Assembly: GCA_039602395.1 (NCBI GenBank)
Contig: JBCNJP010000012.1
Coordinates: 28,444,454 to 28,508,453 of the forward strand
Origin: Deinandra increscens subsp. villosa
Lineage: Eukaryota > Streptophyta > Magnoliopsida > Asterales > Asteraceae
DNA: 64,000 nucleotides
Direction of reading: 5' to 3'
Shown here piece after piece: positions 12,191 to 24,421 of this stretch. The translations under genes and the position numbers were made by a program. Each line of letters starts with the position of its first letter. Positions within the stretch are counted from its first letter, which is position 1. The notes beneath the pieces are model-generated. The model saw nothing but the letters and a program-made list of their open reading frames with translations, was not told the DNA's origin and did not search any database.

Positions 12191-15100
12191 GGGAAATTCC
12201 TTAGGTATACACATAAGTTTATGTTGTGTTATGCTTCACTAATTCCTACCAAATATATGCTTGACATACATTACGTTTTGTAGGTGCATGAAGCTGAAGA
12301 ATGCAGACCAAGATGACACGGAGCAACTGCGAGATTCGCACCCAAATAATGGTCATGTCTGACATTTTCAGTTTAAAAACAATTCTTGGTGGTTTTAAAA
12401 TAACTTGTTTGTTTGGTTTTACTGGCTGTTTTCCAGGATGAACAATTGCTTTTTTATGGATTTTGATTGTGACATGCTTTTGACTATCTCTGATTTTCGA
12501 AATATGCATGGCTGTTTTTAATCTATGTTTTGAATTCTATTCAACCGTTTATTAGATTAAATTCAAAATCCTAAAACAACATACAACATAACATGTACCT
12601 GGTGCACTTGATTTAATCAAGGCTAGCTTAAATGTGACATGAAAAACATTTGTTCTTTCGTATCCCATCAAAGCTATAAAGCCTTGAGCGTTTATCGTAC
12701 TCGTTACGACATAACGCGCGACATAACGGTAGTTCATAAAGTCTTATGACTTAGAACCACCAACGTCAAGAATATTAAATCAAGTCGAACTTATTAAAGA
12801 TCGCCGTTTCGATCTTAACAATGTGAACAAATCAATCCTTTGCTTCAAGCAGACATTTGTTCAATTAAGTTCGAATTACCAGCTAAATTACTACAAAGTA
12901 ATCACTTGCTGATTATGACATTGTAGAATGGTTACACCATTTATGGTACATTGTACCATTAGTTATACCTGCATATACCTTGAAAGTCTTATACTACACT
13001 CGTTGTACTCGTGTGTGTTTGAATCCTACAATACACTAAGTGTTTAATGTAAGAAATAACAATTTCATTCTTGAAACTGGCAAACACAATACTAATGACT
13101 TGTCACAATTATTACCCTAGTATCTTATAACCAAAACGCCCCTTCACATATCACTTGCATAATTAAAATTTGTTCTCAAGACCGGAATCTTGCGAAGATA
13201 AGGATTTAATAATTACATGTCCATAGTTAGATCTTTAAATATCTAAAGAAACGTGATTGTGACAAATCACTGGACAATGTAAAGCAACTCTCGTGCTTAT
13301 ACGAGACGAGCCAGGCAAACATTGTTTCATCAACAAAAGATTGTTGCTTAATGATACTTGTTGATATTCTAGTTAGAGTTTGAAAAATTAATCTTACTTG
13401 AATAAGATAATGTCCTCTAACGTCGGACTGAATAATCCGATAAAATAGACCATCATCTCGATCATCATGAGACATTTTTAAACAATTAAGATGAAAGCAT
13501 CTCTATGCTATCAAACTCTTAGAAGACTTTGACAATCATCATTAAAATTATGAGTAAACCATAACATCTGGATATTAAACGTTCAAGTTTCATACTGCGC
13601 CTACGAAAGCGAACATTTTCGTTCTTGGAAACAAAATATAATTGCTACGATTCCATCGTGCAAAAAAACATCCAGACGGTTTGAAAGAAGGATGATTTTA
13701 AGAATGCCAGTCTACCTAAAGCAAGTGGGAGCATCACCACCGATCCTTATTGGAATAATGATCAAATGCCAATCTGAAGATCATTTAAATTTACTGGATT
13801 AAATTTTAAATGACGCCTCAATTAATTTAAGGTTTCAAGCTTGAAAATAAGTATTGATCACATCGTGGCTGAGCAACCGAAGATACGATCAATCTCTTGA
13901 GACGATTCAAATCATACTAAATATGACACGGAAGGAATCCAATACTTAGATATTACAAGAAATGTCACTGTAAAGGATTACACAACGACATAAGATGGAA
14001 AATCACATCATCACTGTCAAACACTGATGAATGAAATGCATGTTCATTAAACGAGTACCGATTATACTCAATAAACATTAATAGCCACCTTAATTGAATT
14101 TGAACTAGGAATGCAATAGAACATTCAAAGGGTTAATTCGATTCTACAAATAATCGATTAACATGCTCAGGTGATAACATGGTCATACATGTGCTTACCA
14201 ATGGCACTATTTTATCACAAGTTAAATTCACTTAGGAAGTCTCGATGTTCAAGATAAACACTGAAACTTAAGAAACAACTGACAAAGGCAATCCTAAAAC
14301 AAAACTCAAGAACATGGTAGCGAATTCATAAAATTCAATGATCAGGCTAGATCAATGAAATGATGCTATTGCATAGTACATGAATTCAGCACTATATCGA
14401 TGTTCTAATTTATTGTTGGATGTCGAACATTAACGTTTTGCACCAAATCATTCGAGCTCCTCTAAACTGTTAGATGAAGAGTCTGAATTCTGCGCAACGT
14501 ATTCGGATTTTATAGGTTTTACTATCCATGAATATTCCGTTAATATTCTAAAAGTCCGTAGTTGATCAGACATTGTGGGAGCAAAGCCTGAAGCAAAACT
14601 ATTCTGACTTTGGACTCAAACTGTTGACAATCTAGACTCACGAGGGCTCATTACAGAATGACGTCGGGACGTAACTCGCATCAAATTGTCTTCAGGGATT
14701 TAATCATAAGAAAATTTTGATTAATGGTATACTCAATAGTATCCTTCGACCTGAGATACATATGCAACATCCCATCTGCTGAGGGACATTCTTTGATTGT
14801 AGCTTAACGATGTCACGTAATTACCAGCCATAACAGTTACTTTTGGGAATAGATCTGAAGCTTAGTGGGAGCTGAATGTAGTCAATACGGGATTCTATAC
14901 TCTTGCATTTATAATGCAACAGGTTGACAGTGTGGGCCCTCTCGTTAGTTCCAAGTGTTAAGTGTAAGGCCTTACCCAAACTTACTGTGTGTTTGATTGG
15001 ATCACTTCGAACGAATAGAACGAGAAATACAATGATTTAACAAAAAAGAGAATGAATAAATCCATGTCTCTAGGTCGATTGATGTCTCATACAGAGAGGA

Positions 15101-15262
15101 TCTAATGAATTTACAAATACCATAAGTCTAAACTGTAACACTTTTATAGATATGCCTTGGTTATTTGACTTGAAGTGTCATGACTGGTTGGGAGACCCAC
15201 GTATAGCTAGAGCACCACTGACTGTTTCTTAGATTATATTCGCGTTCATTCCAAGTGGAGAA
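12191..15262 (+). other. Degraded interior of a Copia-like element (plus strand)
   Basis: No long frame is left. The block leads into a purine-rich AAGTGGAGAA directly before an LTR at 15263, the usual order at the 3' end of a plant Copia element. Several GTGGGAGC-type sequences occur inside (about 13725, 14576 and 14865). The first few hundred bases may instead be flanking DNA of the LTR to the left. I found no 5' LTR or initiator-Met PBS. Confidence 0.4.
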
Positions 15263-16584
15263 TGTTGGATTTAGGTGTCCTGACCCGACTAAGTCAAAGA
15301 ACCTGACCCGGTCAAGACCCGTAAGAGTTACACCGAAGGCAGCGGGTTTTAAAGTCCGCTTACCTGATTAATCGGCAAATTCGTAGAAGAATTAATTATT
15401 TATTTATTAACTTTTTTAATAAATATATTAATTAATTAATTCCAATTAGTCATTATGATTAATTTGGCGACAAAGACGTTAAATATTATTTACGTCTTAG
15501 AAGACAATTAACGAATCAGTTATTTAACTGATATTCGTTAAGTCGCGAAACTTAATCCGTTAAATAGTTAGTCGCGAAACTAAAAGGTTTGATTAAGGAT
15601 TATTTTAACACGAGGGACTAAACGGAAACTTAATCAGATAATTATATCTGATTAAGGAGGCGAAAACCCTAATTCTCTACTTAAGAATTTTGGCCTCCCC
15701 TCCACTCTCTCTCGTATCCGACGCCTGCCAAACCCTAGGCCGCCGTCGCCCCAGTTTTTCCGGTAATCCGTTTTATTTCGCTCGCGAGAACCCTAATCCT
15801 TAATCACCGATTTCTGCCGTGGTTTTTTCTCTCCGATGAACCGCCGCAAAAGAAGTCGAACCGCCGCCGCCGTGCCACCTCTGCCAAGTCGAACCGCCAC
15901 CGCCGTCGTCCGCCGCTACCACCGATTACCGAGCCGCCGACGCCGATCGCAGCCACCGCTCCGCCGTCTGTCGCCTTAGGCGCCACCACCGCTCCAGCCG
16001 GCCACCACCTCACCGTCGTCGGTTCATCCGCAGACTTCCGCAATCGCGAACTACCGTCTCACGGCTTGTTCGCTCGTCGTCTGCGAAACCCTAATCGTGT
16101 TGTATCCGACGTGCGAGATTCTCCCGGTGCCCGATTCACCGCGCCGTGACACTTACGAGTTGCAAGGATCGTTTGATTCGCTTGTTGGGTCAAACCTGCG
16201 AAACCCTAGCATCACCCGTCGACCTCCGGTGTCTCAAGCTTTTGTTTGAATCACCGCTCAGATATATCTAAACTCGATGTCCGTTTGGGTTTGTTTGATT
16301 TATCTGTTTTGTATATATCGCGTTTGTTTTAACGCGATTCGTGTTTGTTCGTTTTGCTGATTGTCAAATCCTGTTCTTATTAGGTTTACGTTAATAAACT
16401 GGTAATCAGGTTTAGTAAATTAAATTATTTTCCGCTGCATATTAAATTACTAGTTAATTTAATTAATCTAATTTTAATTTACTAATTTACTCGGTAAATG
16501 ATTTATTAATTATTTAACATAAATAATTAATTAGATCGAAAATTTTGTCGTTACCGGGGACCCGAATACCACTGTAACCCAACA
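15263..16584 (+). mobile_element. Copia-type 3' LTR
   Basis: The LTR starts TGTTGGATTTAGG and ends GTAACCCAACA, giving the short TGTTGG/CCAACA inverted terminus (1322 bp). A purine-rich tract lies immediately upstream. The flanks (GAGAA and ACTCA) do not match, so this is not a clean solo LTR; the 5' LTR is not visible. The middle (about 15720-16250) is GC-rich and proline/arginine-codon-like in several frames, without a recognisable protein. Confidence 0.7.
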
Positions 16585-19504
16585 ACTCATACTTTCCACA
16601 AGCCTAACTACACTAAAGACACTAATCTTGTCAAATGAGTTGGCATGTACTAACCTAAACCTTTGGGTCCAAGTAATAACCTATAGTTAATAAAACAAGA
16701 TGACACCACAAATCTCCTTCATTTCCCCACAAACTCACAACCGTTTTTCTCTCCCTCTCCACCACCCAAATCCGGCCACCACCACTACCTTGCTCATGGC
16801 GACACCAACTGCCACCACCCCCAATTCGTCGACCACCACCCTCCTCCAACCGTAGCCACCACTTCACCATCATCCTCATCTCATTTTCTTTGAAGATCTA
16901 AAGGTGTTTTTCAAAAGAAATCAAGAACAAGTAACTTATAGTTACCAAAGGGCTTCTAGTAAGATTCATCCCCGTCTAAACATTCTTGTTTTCTTGCTTT
17001 TTCTAAAACCTAAAGGAACCCCATTCAAGTCTTGATGATTACTTTACTTTTAGACTTTGATCTATAAAAAGTTGATGGAAATTTATGGATAATTTTGTTA
17101 ATTAAATGAATATTTTGATCTAAACCACAATGTGATGCTCATGGAGCTTAAAACTTGTCACAATGTGGGTTTTGTTTAAAAGAAACCAAGTGATGAGCAT
17201 TTTGCATATTTGGGAGTATTTTATACACAATAGATCCATCAAGTTACTTTATATTATTGTTGATTTAATCAAATGAAAGATGCAAGGAAAACCCTAAGGT
17301 TAAAGACCTTAATGAGTTCAGTAGATGAACATATTCTTGTCGATATTTGTTTTGATCATGGACAAGAACACTCATAAAAGACTATGTCTAAAGATATCAT
17401 TTTAATGAGCCATGTTCTTGATTCCATGTGAAATATTACTCACATGTTGATTTTCTTTAACTTGAAATGTTAAGTTAAAAGATGATGATCAAGAACCACC
17501 TTAAGACTTTGTCTAAAAACCCACCTTAATGAGAAAGGTTCTTGATCCACAAAACTATAAGTAATATATGTCATGTAAAAATTGGGTCCTAACATGTAAT
17601 GTGTTAGTGGATTAATAAAAATGAAAGACATGAAAATCTATTGTTTAATAATCTTGTTAAAAGTCTAAAAACTTACAAGTTGAGTTTATGGTTTCATTGA
17701 TACAACTTGGATATTATGACACTATTAAGACCATAAAAACATAGGTAAATGGATTCAATGCCAGTTTTGCTAAATCCCTAAACATGGTTTTTAAGCAGCT
17801 AGACACTAAGATGCTATTTATATAAAATTTAGACATGTTTCAAACTAAAACTTTAATAAAATTTAAAACTGCTTCAGATCTGTAATTATGTAAGAATAAT
17901 AAAACATGTTCAAGTATTTAGATGAACCATAGTAACCAAAATTGGGAGATGTCGCTTTGGAAAGAAACTAGGATCAAAACGGTGTCATACGCGACACGAA
18001 AACTCGATTTAGGTGAAACAAATCCAAATCGACCAAACCAACATTTGTAAATCTTAAAATGTCTAAAAATATCATTACAAATATTTATCAAAGTGTTTTG
18101 GATACCCAATATTTCAAAATAAAAGCTGCAGAGACGAAACCGGGTAGAAACGACGTTTACCGGTAAAACCGACAACCAAATTTCTAAAAATATAAAGACT
18201 AATATTTAGAATCTTGAAAATATTGAAACGATAATCATTTCATCTAACGATAATTATTTTCGAAGAAAACTAATTATAACGCGTATTTATCGCGTAGTTG
18301 AAAATATACGTATATACGAACATCTAAATAATAAAAATACCTTAGGATTTATCAATGTTCAAGACTTGATTTCATATAATATATTTTCATGAGTTTAAAT
18401 AATTATTTGATTTATAATTATTTTCTATAAATTATATATTTATTTAGATATAAATATAGTCACCAACTTAAATATTTATTTGAACAATAAATATTCCGAT
18501 TGAGTTTTCCAACAATACAAACGGAAATACTAAGTCAAGACTTGACCGGGATCATTTGGGTCACTAATAGTTGAATCAAAACTTTAAAATTGTCTTATTA
18601 TTTATTATTAGAACATTGTTTTATCTACCGATGTCCTGCGCGATAGAGCTTTCATCATTACATCAGGTGAGTCTCACGACCCTTTCTTTTTAAATTGTTT
18701 TAAATACTTGGGGGGAGAAATCATAATATAAACAAACTTTATACTTGATATTATGGCCAAACTGTATAGACGTATGATTACATGTTCTTTTCATGCCCCA
18801 CATTAGATTACAACTCGTTACATAATATATTGTCACAAAATCCCACTATTAGTTAATTTCGATTAGTTTTGTACGAAACAGTAGCTAGTGAACATATCTA
18901 TTTGGGTTGACAACCCTACTTATGATTGGTCGTTATAATTCCAACTCCATGGTTTTAGTCAATAAGTACATGCCAGTTATTTTGTTCCATTCAGTATCCT
19001 TGGGGAAGGTGCCATGAGTGGCTAAATCTGCTAGTGTTTGAAATCAAGGTTCATGTTAATCATTACAACCACAGTGGCCATTATAATATCTTGTATGCCA
19101 TAAATTGTTTACGAATTTATTTGTAGAGTCTTAAATCTGTGAACTCACCAACATTATGTTGGCATTTTAAAACTTATGTATTTCTCAGGTAACTAAGCCA
19201 TGTCAGTATGCAAATGGGACGTTAAAACTTAGGGCCTGCATGGTTGAAGTCATGGTCGCATTTTCTTTCAATTAAATTATGAACTCTTTTATTTACTACT
19301 TGATTTCATGCTACTTAAAACAATTACTATTTGGAAATTGTAAGACAATGTCATTCTATTCGATTTTTCGCTACAACTTAATGACATGTTTGGTTTTTAA
19401 ACGTCATGACTTTCACTATAATATGTTTGAGGTCGTTCTATGTATCCACGACTATGACCCTATGACGTCACACGCCTCCGTTCCCGAAAGTTCAGGGTGT
19501 GACA
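16585..19504 (+). mobile_element. Chromovirus-like Gypsy LTR, left end not defined
   Basis: The right end reads TTCAGGGTGTGACA at 19504, the same terminus as the LTR ending at 12190. GTGAACTCACCAAC at 19139-19152 and the acceptor TTTCTCAG at 19181-19188 match the conserved 3' part of the LTRs here. A donor GTAACT at 16931 after a CT-rich leader would give a leader intron. The start is not visible and may have been removed or separated by the Copia LTR to the left. Confidence 0.55.
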
Positions 19505-21272
19505 GGTGACGACGAGGGGAGGGGTGGTGGGGATTGTTATCAGTGTCAGGGTAGGGTGGGGGTGATGGTCTGAGTGATGGTGATGTTTGTTGAAGGTGAC
19601 GTCCCTGTAAGAGATACAGTTGGGGGAATGAAGTGGGAGAGATTGATGGTTCATCGGGAGGGGGGGTGCCGAGTTTGGTATGAGGGTTGGTGAGTATGTG
19701 AAGGGCGAGGGTAATGGGAGGTTGGGTGATGATTACTTGATTAGCATGGAAGGGGCGTTGAGGACGGGACGACAGGTAATGATGAGCATTGGGTGGTTGA
19801 CCCGGTGGTGTAGTGGTGTGGGTCGGGGAGCATGGGGTAGTTTGGTGGTCGAAGAGTTTTCCGACAGCTACATGCCGGAAGTTTCCAATCCGAAAGACAT
19901 TTAAGCGTTTCATCATGACAGTTCGGTTCTTAACTCCGGTGAATCGAACAAAGCCATAAGTTTTACCGTTTCTATCTTTCTTCCTAGGAATGAAGATATC
20001 TTGTAAACCTCATAGGAAACCTAGTTTCCTCCATAACAGGCACTTGAATAGTCATCGGGAAGATTTGATAACAGGAAAAGATATGTGTTGGGGTGAGTGA
20101 CTTTTACACCGTTGGTTGGTAATTAAACATGATAAATATGGAATTTTATTGTTCATATGTGTGGACTTTCATGACATTAGATGACTACGTTGAATGATGT
20201 AATTGCAGGAAAGAAGGGTCTAAACGAGGTTACTGGAAGATACAAAAAGAATCGGGATGATCGGAGCAAGTTTGGTCAAGGAAAAAGCAAGGAAGAAGGA
20301 GGAATGTCTCCTGGGCCTAGCGTAAGCTACGCCACCACCGTAGCTTACGGTGGTGGCTAGCCCTCAAATCGGCCACCATAGATCAGCAGGCAGCCAGCGT
20401 AGGACAGCACAGAGCCACCATAAGCTACAGTGGTGGGCGGTTACAGTTCCGTAAAAACTCGATTAAAAGAGGACTTTTTTGGATCTTTTCAGTTTCAACT
20501 CGAACTCAACAATTGGGATACGAACCAGAGACCATCATAGGCAATTTCGGAGTAGGAGAAGAGTAGCGGAACACAATTTTAACATCGGAATCACCGAAAA
20601 ATTATCTATAGAAATCAACATCATCGTTGCAATCGATTTCATCATGAGCGGCTAGTTCGGTGTGTTCTTCTCGGATGTAAGATTTTGATGTAAACAACAA
20701 TATTGATGTGTTTTATTTCTGGAATAGTGATCTAAGCATTCGATGCTTTTCACTATGATGTTTATGTGATTTTTCGTAACTATTGGTATTTTGTTTAATC
20801 GAATTTGTGAACCATACGTTCTTGGTGCCATTGGAAATTGAGATTTAGTGGGTAGGAAATTTGGTTAATATCTATATTGATTGATCATCAGGTGACGACC
20901 TTGCGTTTGTAACCCGAGTGCTTTATCTCCTTTTATCACGATAGTTGCATTTACATGAACCATGTCTATGTGGTTCTTTCCAGTTGCGTCATTATTGTTT
21001 GTTTAAAAGGAAATCTGAAATCTGAGAAAATCACCTTCGTTTGATTGTTAAGAAAACCAAAAATTTATTTTGGCGTTTGGTTTCTAGTGGTTCCAAAATC
21101 AATTTAACAAACACAACTTTTTGTCATATTTAAATTTACGTTTTCAAATTGGTATAATTCAAGTTACAGAAGTAGCACATACTCCATAATCTCCCTGTGT
21201 TTGACACCCGCTTACCACTATCTAATTAGTGTAATTGGGTTTATTTTTGAGCGAGTCTTCAACCTCACGTCA
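19505..21272 (+). mobile_element. Athila/Tat-like Gypsy LTR fragment
   Basis: The stretch around 21195-21272 (CCCTGTGTTTGACACCCGC, a TTGGGTTTATTTTTGAGCGAG stretch, then CACGTCA) resembles the region that normally ends an Athila/Tat LTR before a GGCGCCGTTGC PBS. Here the PBS is absent and unrelated DNA starts at 21273, so the fragment is truncated. A palindromic block with GTAAGCTACG/CGTAGCTTAC lies near 20312-20345. The start of the LTR is unclear. Confidence 0.5.
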
Positions 21273-21732
21273 TGAAGGCACACAGTGCATGGTCGCTTTC
21301 CGATTTGCTTGGAGCATCGGACGACCATCGTCCAACCATCTTCTACGGCTTCTGCTCTCACTCTCTCAGTAACTCCCCCCCCCCCCCCATTTGTATATCA
21401 ATAACTCATAAGCACTCTAAAAAGCCAACTTTTATGTGGCTTATTTAAAATGACTTATTTATCTTATATAAAAATCAAAACTAGAAGTGTTTTGTTTCCA
21501 AAACACTTAGAGCAAGCGATATTGTTTATGTAGTGTATGTGCGTGGTCTAGGTGGCACCCAACCACGCAGGTCCATGTCATGGAACACCGTCCCGCCCTT
21601 GCGTGGTTGTGGCGTGTGGTTTTGCTGTGTGGAAATATCCACGTAAGTGATGGTGTATGTGATTCCTCTTCCTCCAAACAAAACATGACACATATTTTTT
21701 TTTTATTTTTTGTTTAAACTAATAAAAAAATA
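21273..21732. other. Intergenic, with a C14 run
   Basis: A run of 14 C lies at 21375-21388. The remainder has no gene-like frame. GTGTGG- and GCGTGG-rich sequence near 21540-21640 is of unknown origin. Confidence 0.4.
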
Positions 21733-23028
21733 GAGTAAATTACTATTTGCATCCCTGAGGTTTGGTTATTTTTGTCACCTGCATTCGATTTTCAAATTAT
21801 TAACAAATCTCACCTGAGTTTGCATTTTGTTCTCATCTGAGTCTTTGGGACTAACAGGGGTTAGATTTTTCTGTTAAATGGAAAGGTATTTCAGTAATTT
21901 ACAGACGAGGGACTAGGTTGGTAAATTACAAATATAGGGGACTATTTTTATAATTTTATCAAAGAATATATTTTATATATATTACCAAACCCATCCCTCT
22001 CTCTCTTCCTAAACAAGAAATTGCAGCCCCCCACCACCACCACCACCACACCAGCAAGCACCACCACCTACGCTACCCTCTGGTCAACCGCAATCGTTGC
22101 TCGTCGACTACCCAGATCCCCACCAGTATCCTCCTCCGCTGAAACCACAGACACAAACCACCACCTTCATCGTCGGCCATGAGTACAGATCTATCTTCAT
22201 CTCTCTATATCATCTCTTTCTTAATTCTTAATTAGGTCAATAGACAAAAAAAAAAAGAAGAACAATCACTTGTAATGTTGCTGATTTTGGGAAGAAAAAA
22301 AAACCCCATTTTATTGTGGGTATTAAGATGGTATTTGGATGATTTAAGTTATTTTTCATCTGGGTTGTGTTGATTAACAGCATGAAATCGCTAAGGGGCC
22401 TTGTGGCGAAGGGGGCGGTGATGGGATGACTGTGATGGGATGAGAGCGAAGGGGGCTTGTGACGGTGATGGGATGAGATGTATGAGGTGGTGGTGCAGGG
22501 CAGACGAAGGTTGCGAAGGGGTACGGTGGCAGTCGCCGGAGTGGGTGGTGGTGTGTGGATGAAGAAGAAAGACTTTGATTGTTTTGATTGGTAGAAGATG
22601 GTGACCCAGGTTTTGGAACATGGAGACAATATCAGCGATGGTTCAATGGTGGCAGCGGTCATCTGAGGCGATGGTGGGAGGTGAGGTGGTGGTTTGGTGG
22701 AGAAAGGTGTTATGTCAAAGGAAGATGAATGTGATGGTCTGCAACTTGCAACTGATGGGGTTTTTTTTAATAACTTTTTAATCATTTTAGTTAAATTACG
22801 AAATTAGTCCTTATCTATTTAGTAACATATAAATTTATAGAACTAGTCCCTCATCTGTGAAAGTACTGAAATATTCTTTCACTTAATAGAAAATTTTAAC
22901 CCCGTTAGTCTCAAAGACTCAGATGACAACGAAATGCAAATGTTAGGGAAGGATATGCTAATAATTTGAAAATCGGGTGAAGGTGGTAAAAATGGCCAAA
23001 CCTCAAGGATGCAAATAGTAATTTACTC
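21733..23028. mobile_element. Non-autonomous Mutator-like element with ~230-bp TIRs
   Basis: Both ends read GAGTAAATTACTATTTGCAT inward and stay similar for roughly 230 bp, including CATCTGAGTCTTTG and GATGAGGGACTAG-type blocks. The right flank is TAAAAAATA (23029-23037) and the left flank is the same with one extra A, so a 9-bp TSD with homopolymer slippage is likely. Long TIRs plus a 9-bp TSD indicate the Mutator superfamily. The interior holds GT-rich and CCACCA-rich sequence and no transposase; its minus-strand 182-codon frame is low complexity and not recognisable. Confidence 0.8.
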
Positions 23029-23193
23029 TAAAAAATAACCCAATCCACATTACCACATAACATAACTCACACCACCATACTCGTTCTACTAAAACCATAC
23101 ATGTTAGTCTAATCACTAGGTGCGTGACAACTTAACACAAACCACACACTACACATGTATAACTCATACCCTTTAAAATACCTTATTGACTTT

Positions 23194-24320
23194 GGAAAAT
23201 TGGCGTCATTTAATCCTATCTTTTCACTATTGGCAAATAATAATCCATGTTTTCACCTTGGCAACTGGCAGTCCCACGTTATCGTGTATTTGTTTTTAAC
23301 GGTGTTCAGTTTTTGCTGATGTGGCGAGTGATGTGGCATTTAAAAAAATATTCTTAATTTATCCAGTCAACACTCCACCACCCTCACCACCAACAACCAC
23401 CACCGGTCTTCTTCTCCGGCGAACTCCGGTCATCTTCTCCAACGACCTCTTGTCGTCAAATCTCCGGCCACTCCGATAACTCGAATTCAGTGATCAAACG
23501 GATCAAATTCAGTGATCAAATTGCTCAAATTCATACTGTTTGACTTTTCAGAGTCAAACATCGTGAACTTTGACCTCAAAATCGGAGGTGAATTCGTGAT
23601 TGTTAGTGTTAGTGATTGATTCTAGTAGTTATAGTTCTTTATCTTGAATCCATTGCAACTTACATAACTGATTTTGGTGAAGATTTACTTTAATCCGGAA
23701 TATCACAGTTGTTGTTCTTTGAAGCTTTGGTCTCTAATGGCGGATTTTAGATTTCTTGTTTATTTGGCATAAATCTGGTACCTACAAGTTCATTTTGATC
23801 ATACAAAGCTATTGGTGTGGTTAAATTTCAGTTTAGATCAAATTTGAGTTAAAACCCAGTTCATGTTCATCGTGGTTCACAAATTCGAACGTTCAACCTG
23901 CAATAAAACTGCATAACAATGGTGCTAGTTTAAATCCTTTCTTCGTCACGAACTCAATGCAAGTTACGGAATCAATTTTCGTTCAAAATTGAGAGAGATA
24001 TAAGTGTTTAAAGATTGTTGTTTTGTCGCCGGAAAAGTAATATTCGCCGGAGAAGACGACCGGAGTTCGCTGGAGAAGACGACCGGTGGTGGTTGTTGGT
24101 GGTGGGGGTGGTGGAGTGTTGATTGGATAAATTAAGATTTTTTTTTTTAAATGCCACATCACTCGCCACGTCAGCAAAAACTTAACACCGTTAAGTTTTT
24201 TTAACGGCGGGACCGCTAAAAACAAATACACAACAACGTAGGACTGCCAGTTACCAATATGAAAACATGAATTATTATTTACAATAATGAAAAGATAGGA
24301 TTAAATGACGCCAATTTTCC
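23194..24320. mobile_element. Non-autonomous Mutator-like element with ~250-bp TIRs and perfect 9-bp TSD
   Basis: The ends are GGAAAATTGGCGTCATTTAA in inverted orientation, and the arms remain alike to about 23447 and 24055, including the motif ACCACCACCGGTC. ATTGACTTT flanks both ends exactly (23185-23193 and 24321-24329). No transposase or captured gene is recognisable in the roughly 600-bp core. It lies only about 160 bp from the preceding Mutator-like element and about 100 bp upstream of the dehydrogenase start codon. Confidence 0.92.
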
Positions 24321-24421
24321 ATTGACTTTTTATAAGTTATCCATAAGCCATTTTATGGATAAATTAATTGTTTTGGATAGGGTAGTAGCCGTAAAAACGG
24401 TTGTTCGAGTTCTCTAAGAGA

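Noticed and set aside
15804..16879. GC-rich ORFs in and after the Copia LTR
   Set aside because: Biased Arg/Gly/Ala frames arise from CCGCC-type repeats on the opposite strand; no domain is seen.
19452..19916. 154-codon minus-strand ORF
   Set aside because: It is low-complexity Pro/His/Thr-rich and lies over the end of an LTR; no homology is recognised.
22237..22785. 182-codon minus-strand ORF in the first Mutator-like element
   Set aside because: It is a low-complexity Pro/Ser/Thr frame over CCACCA repeats; no intron-exon signals or domain.
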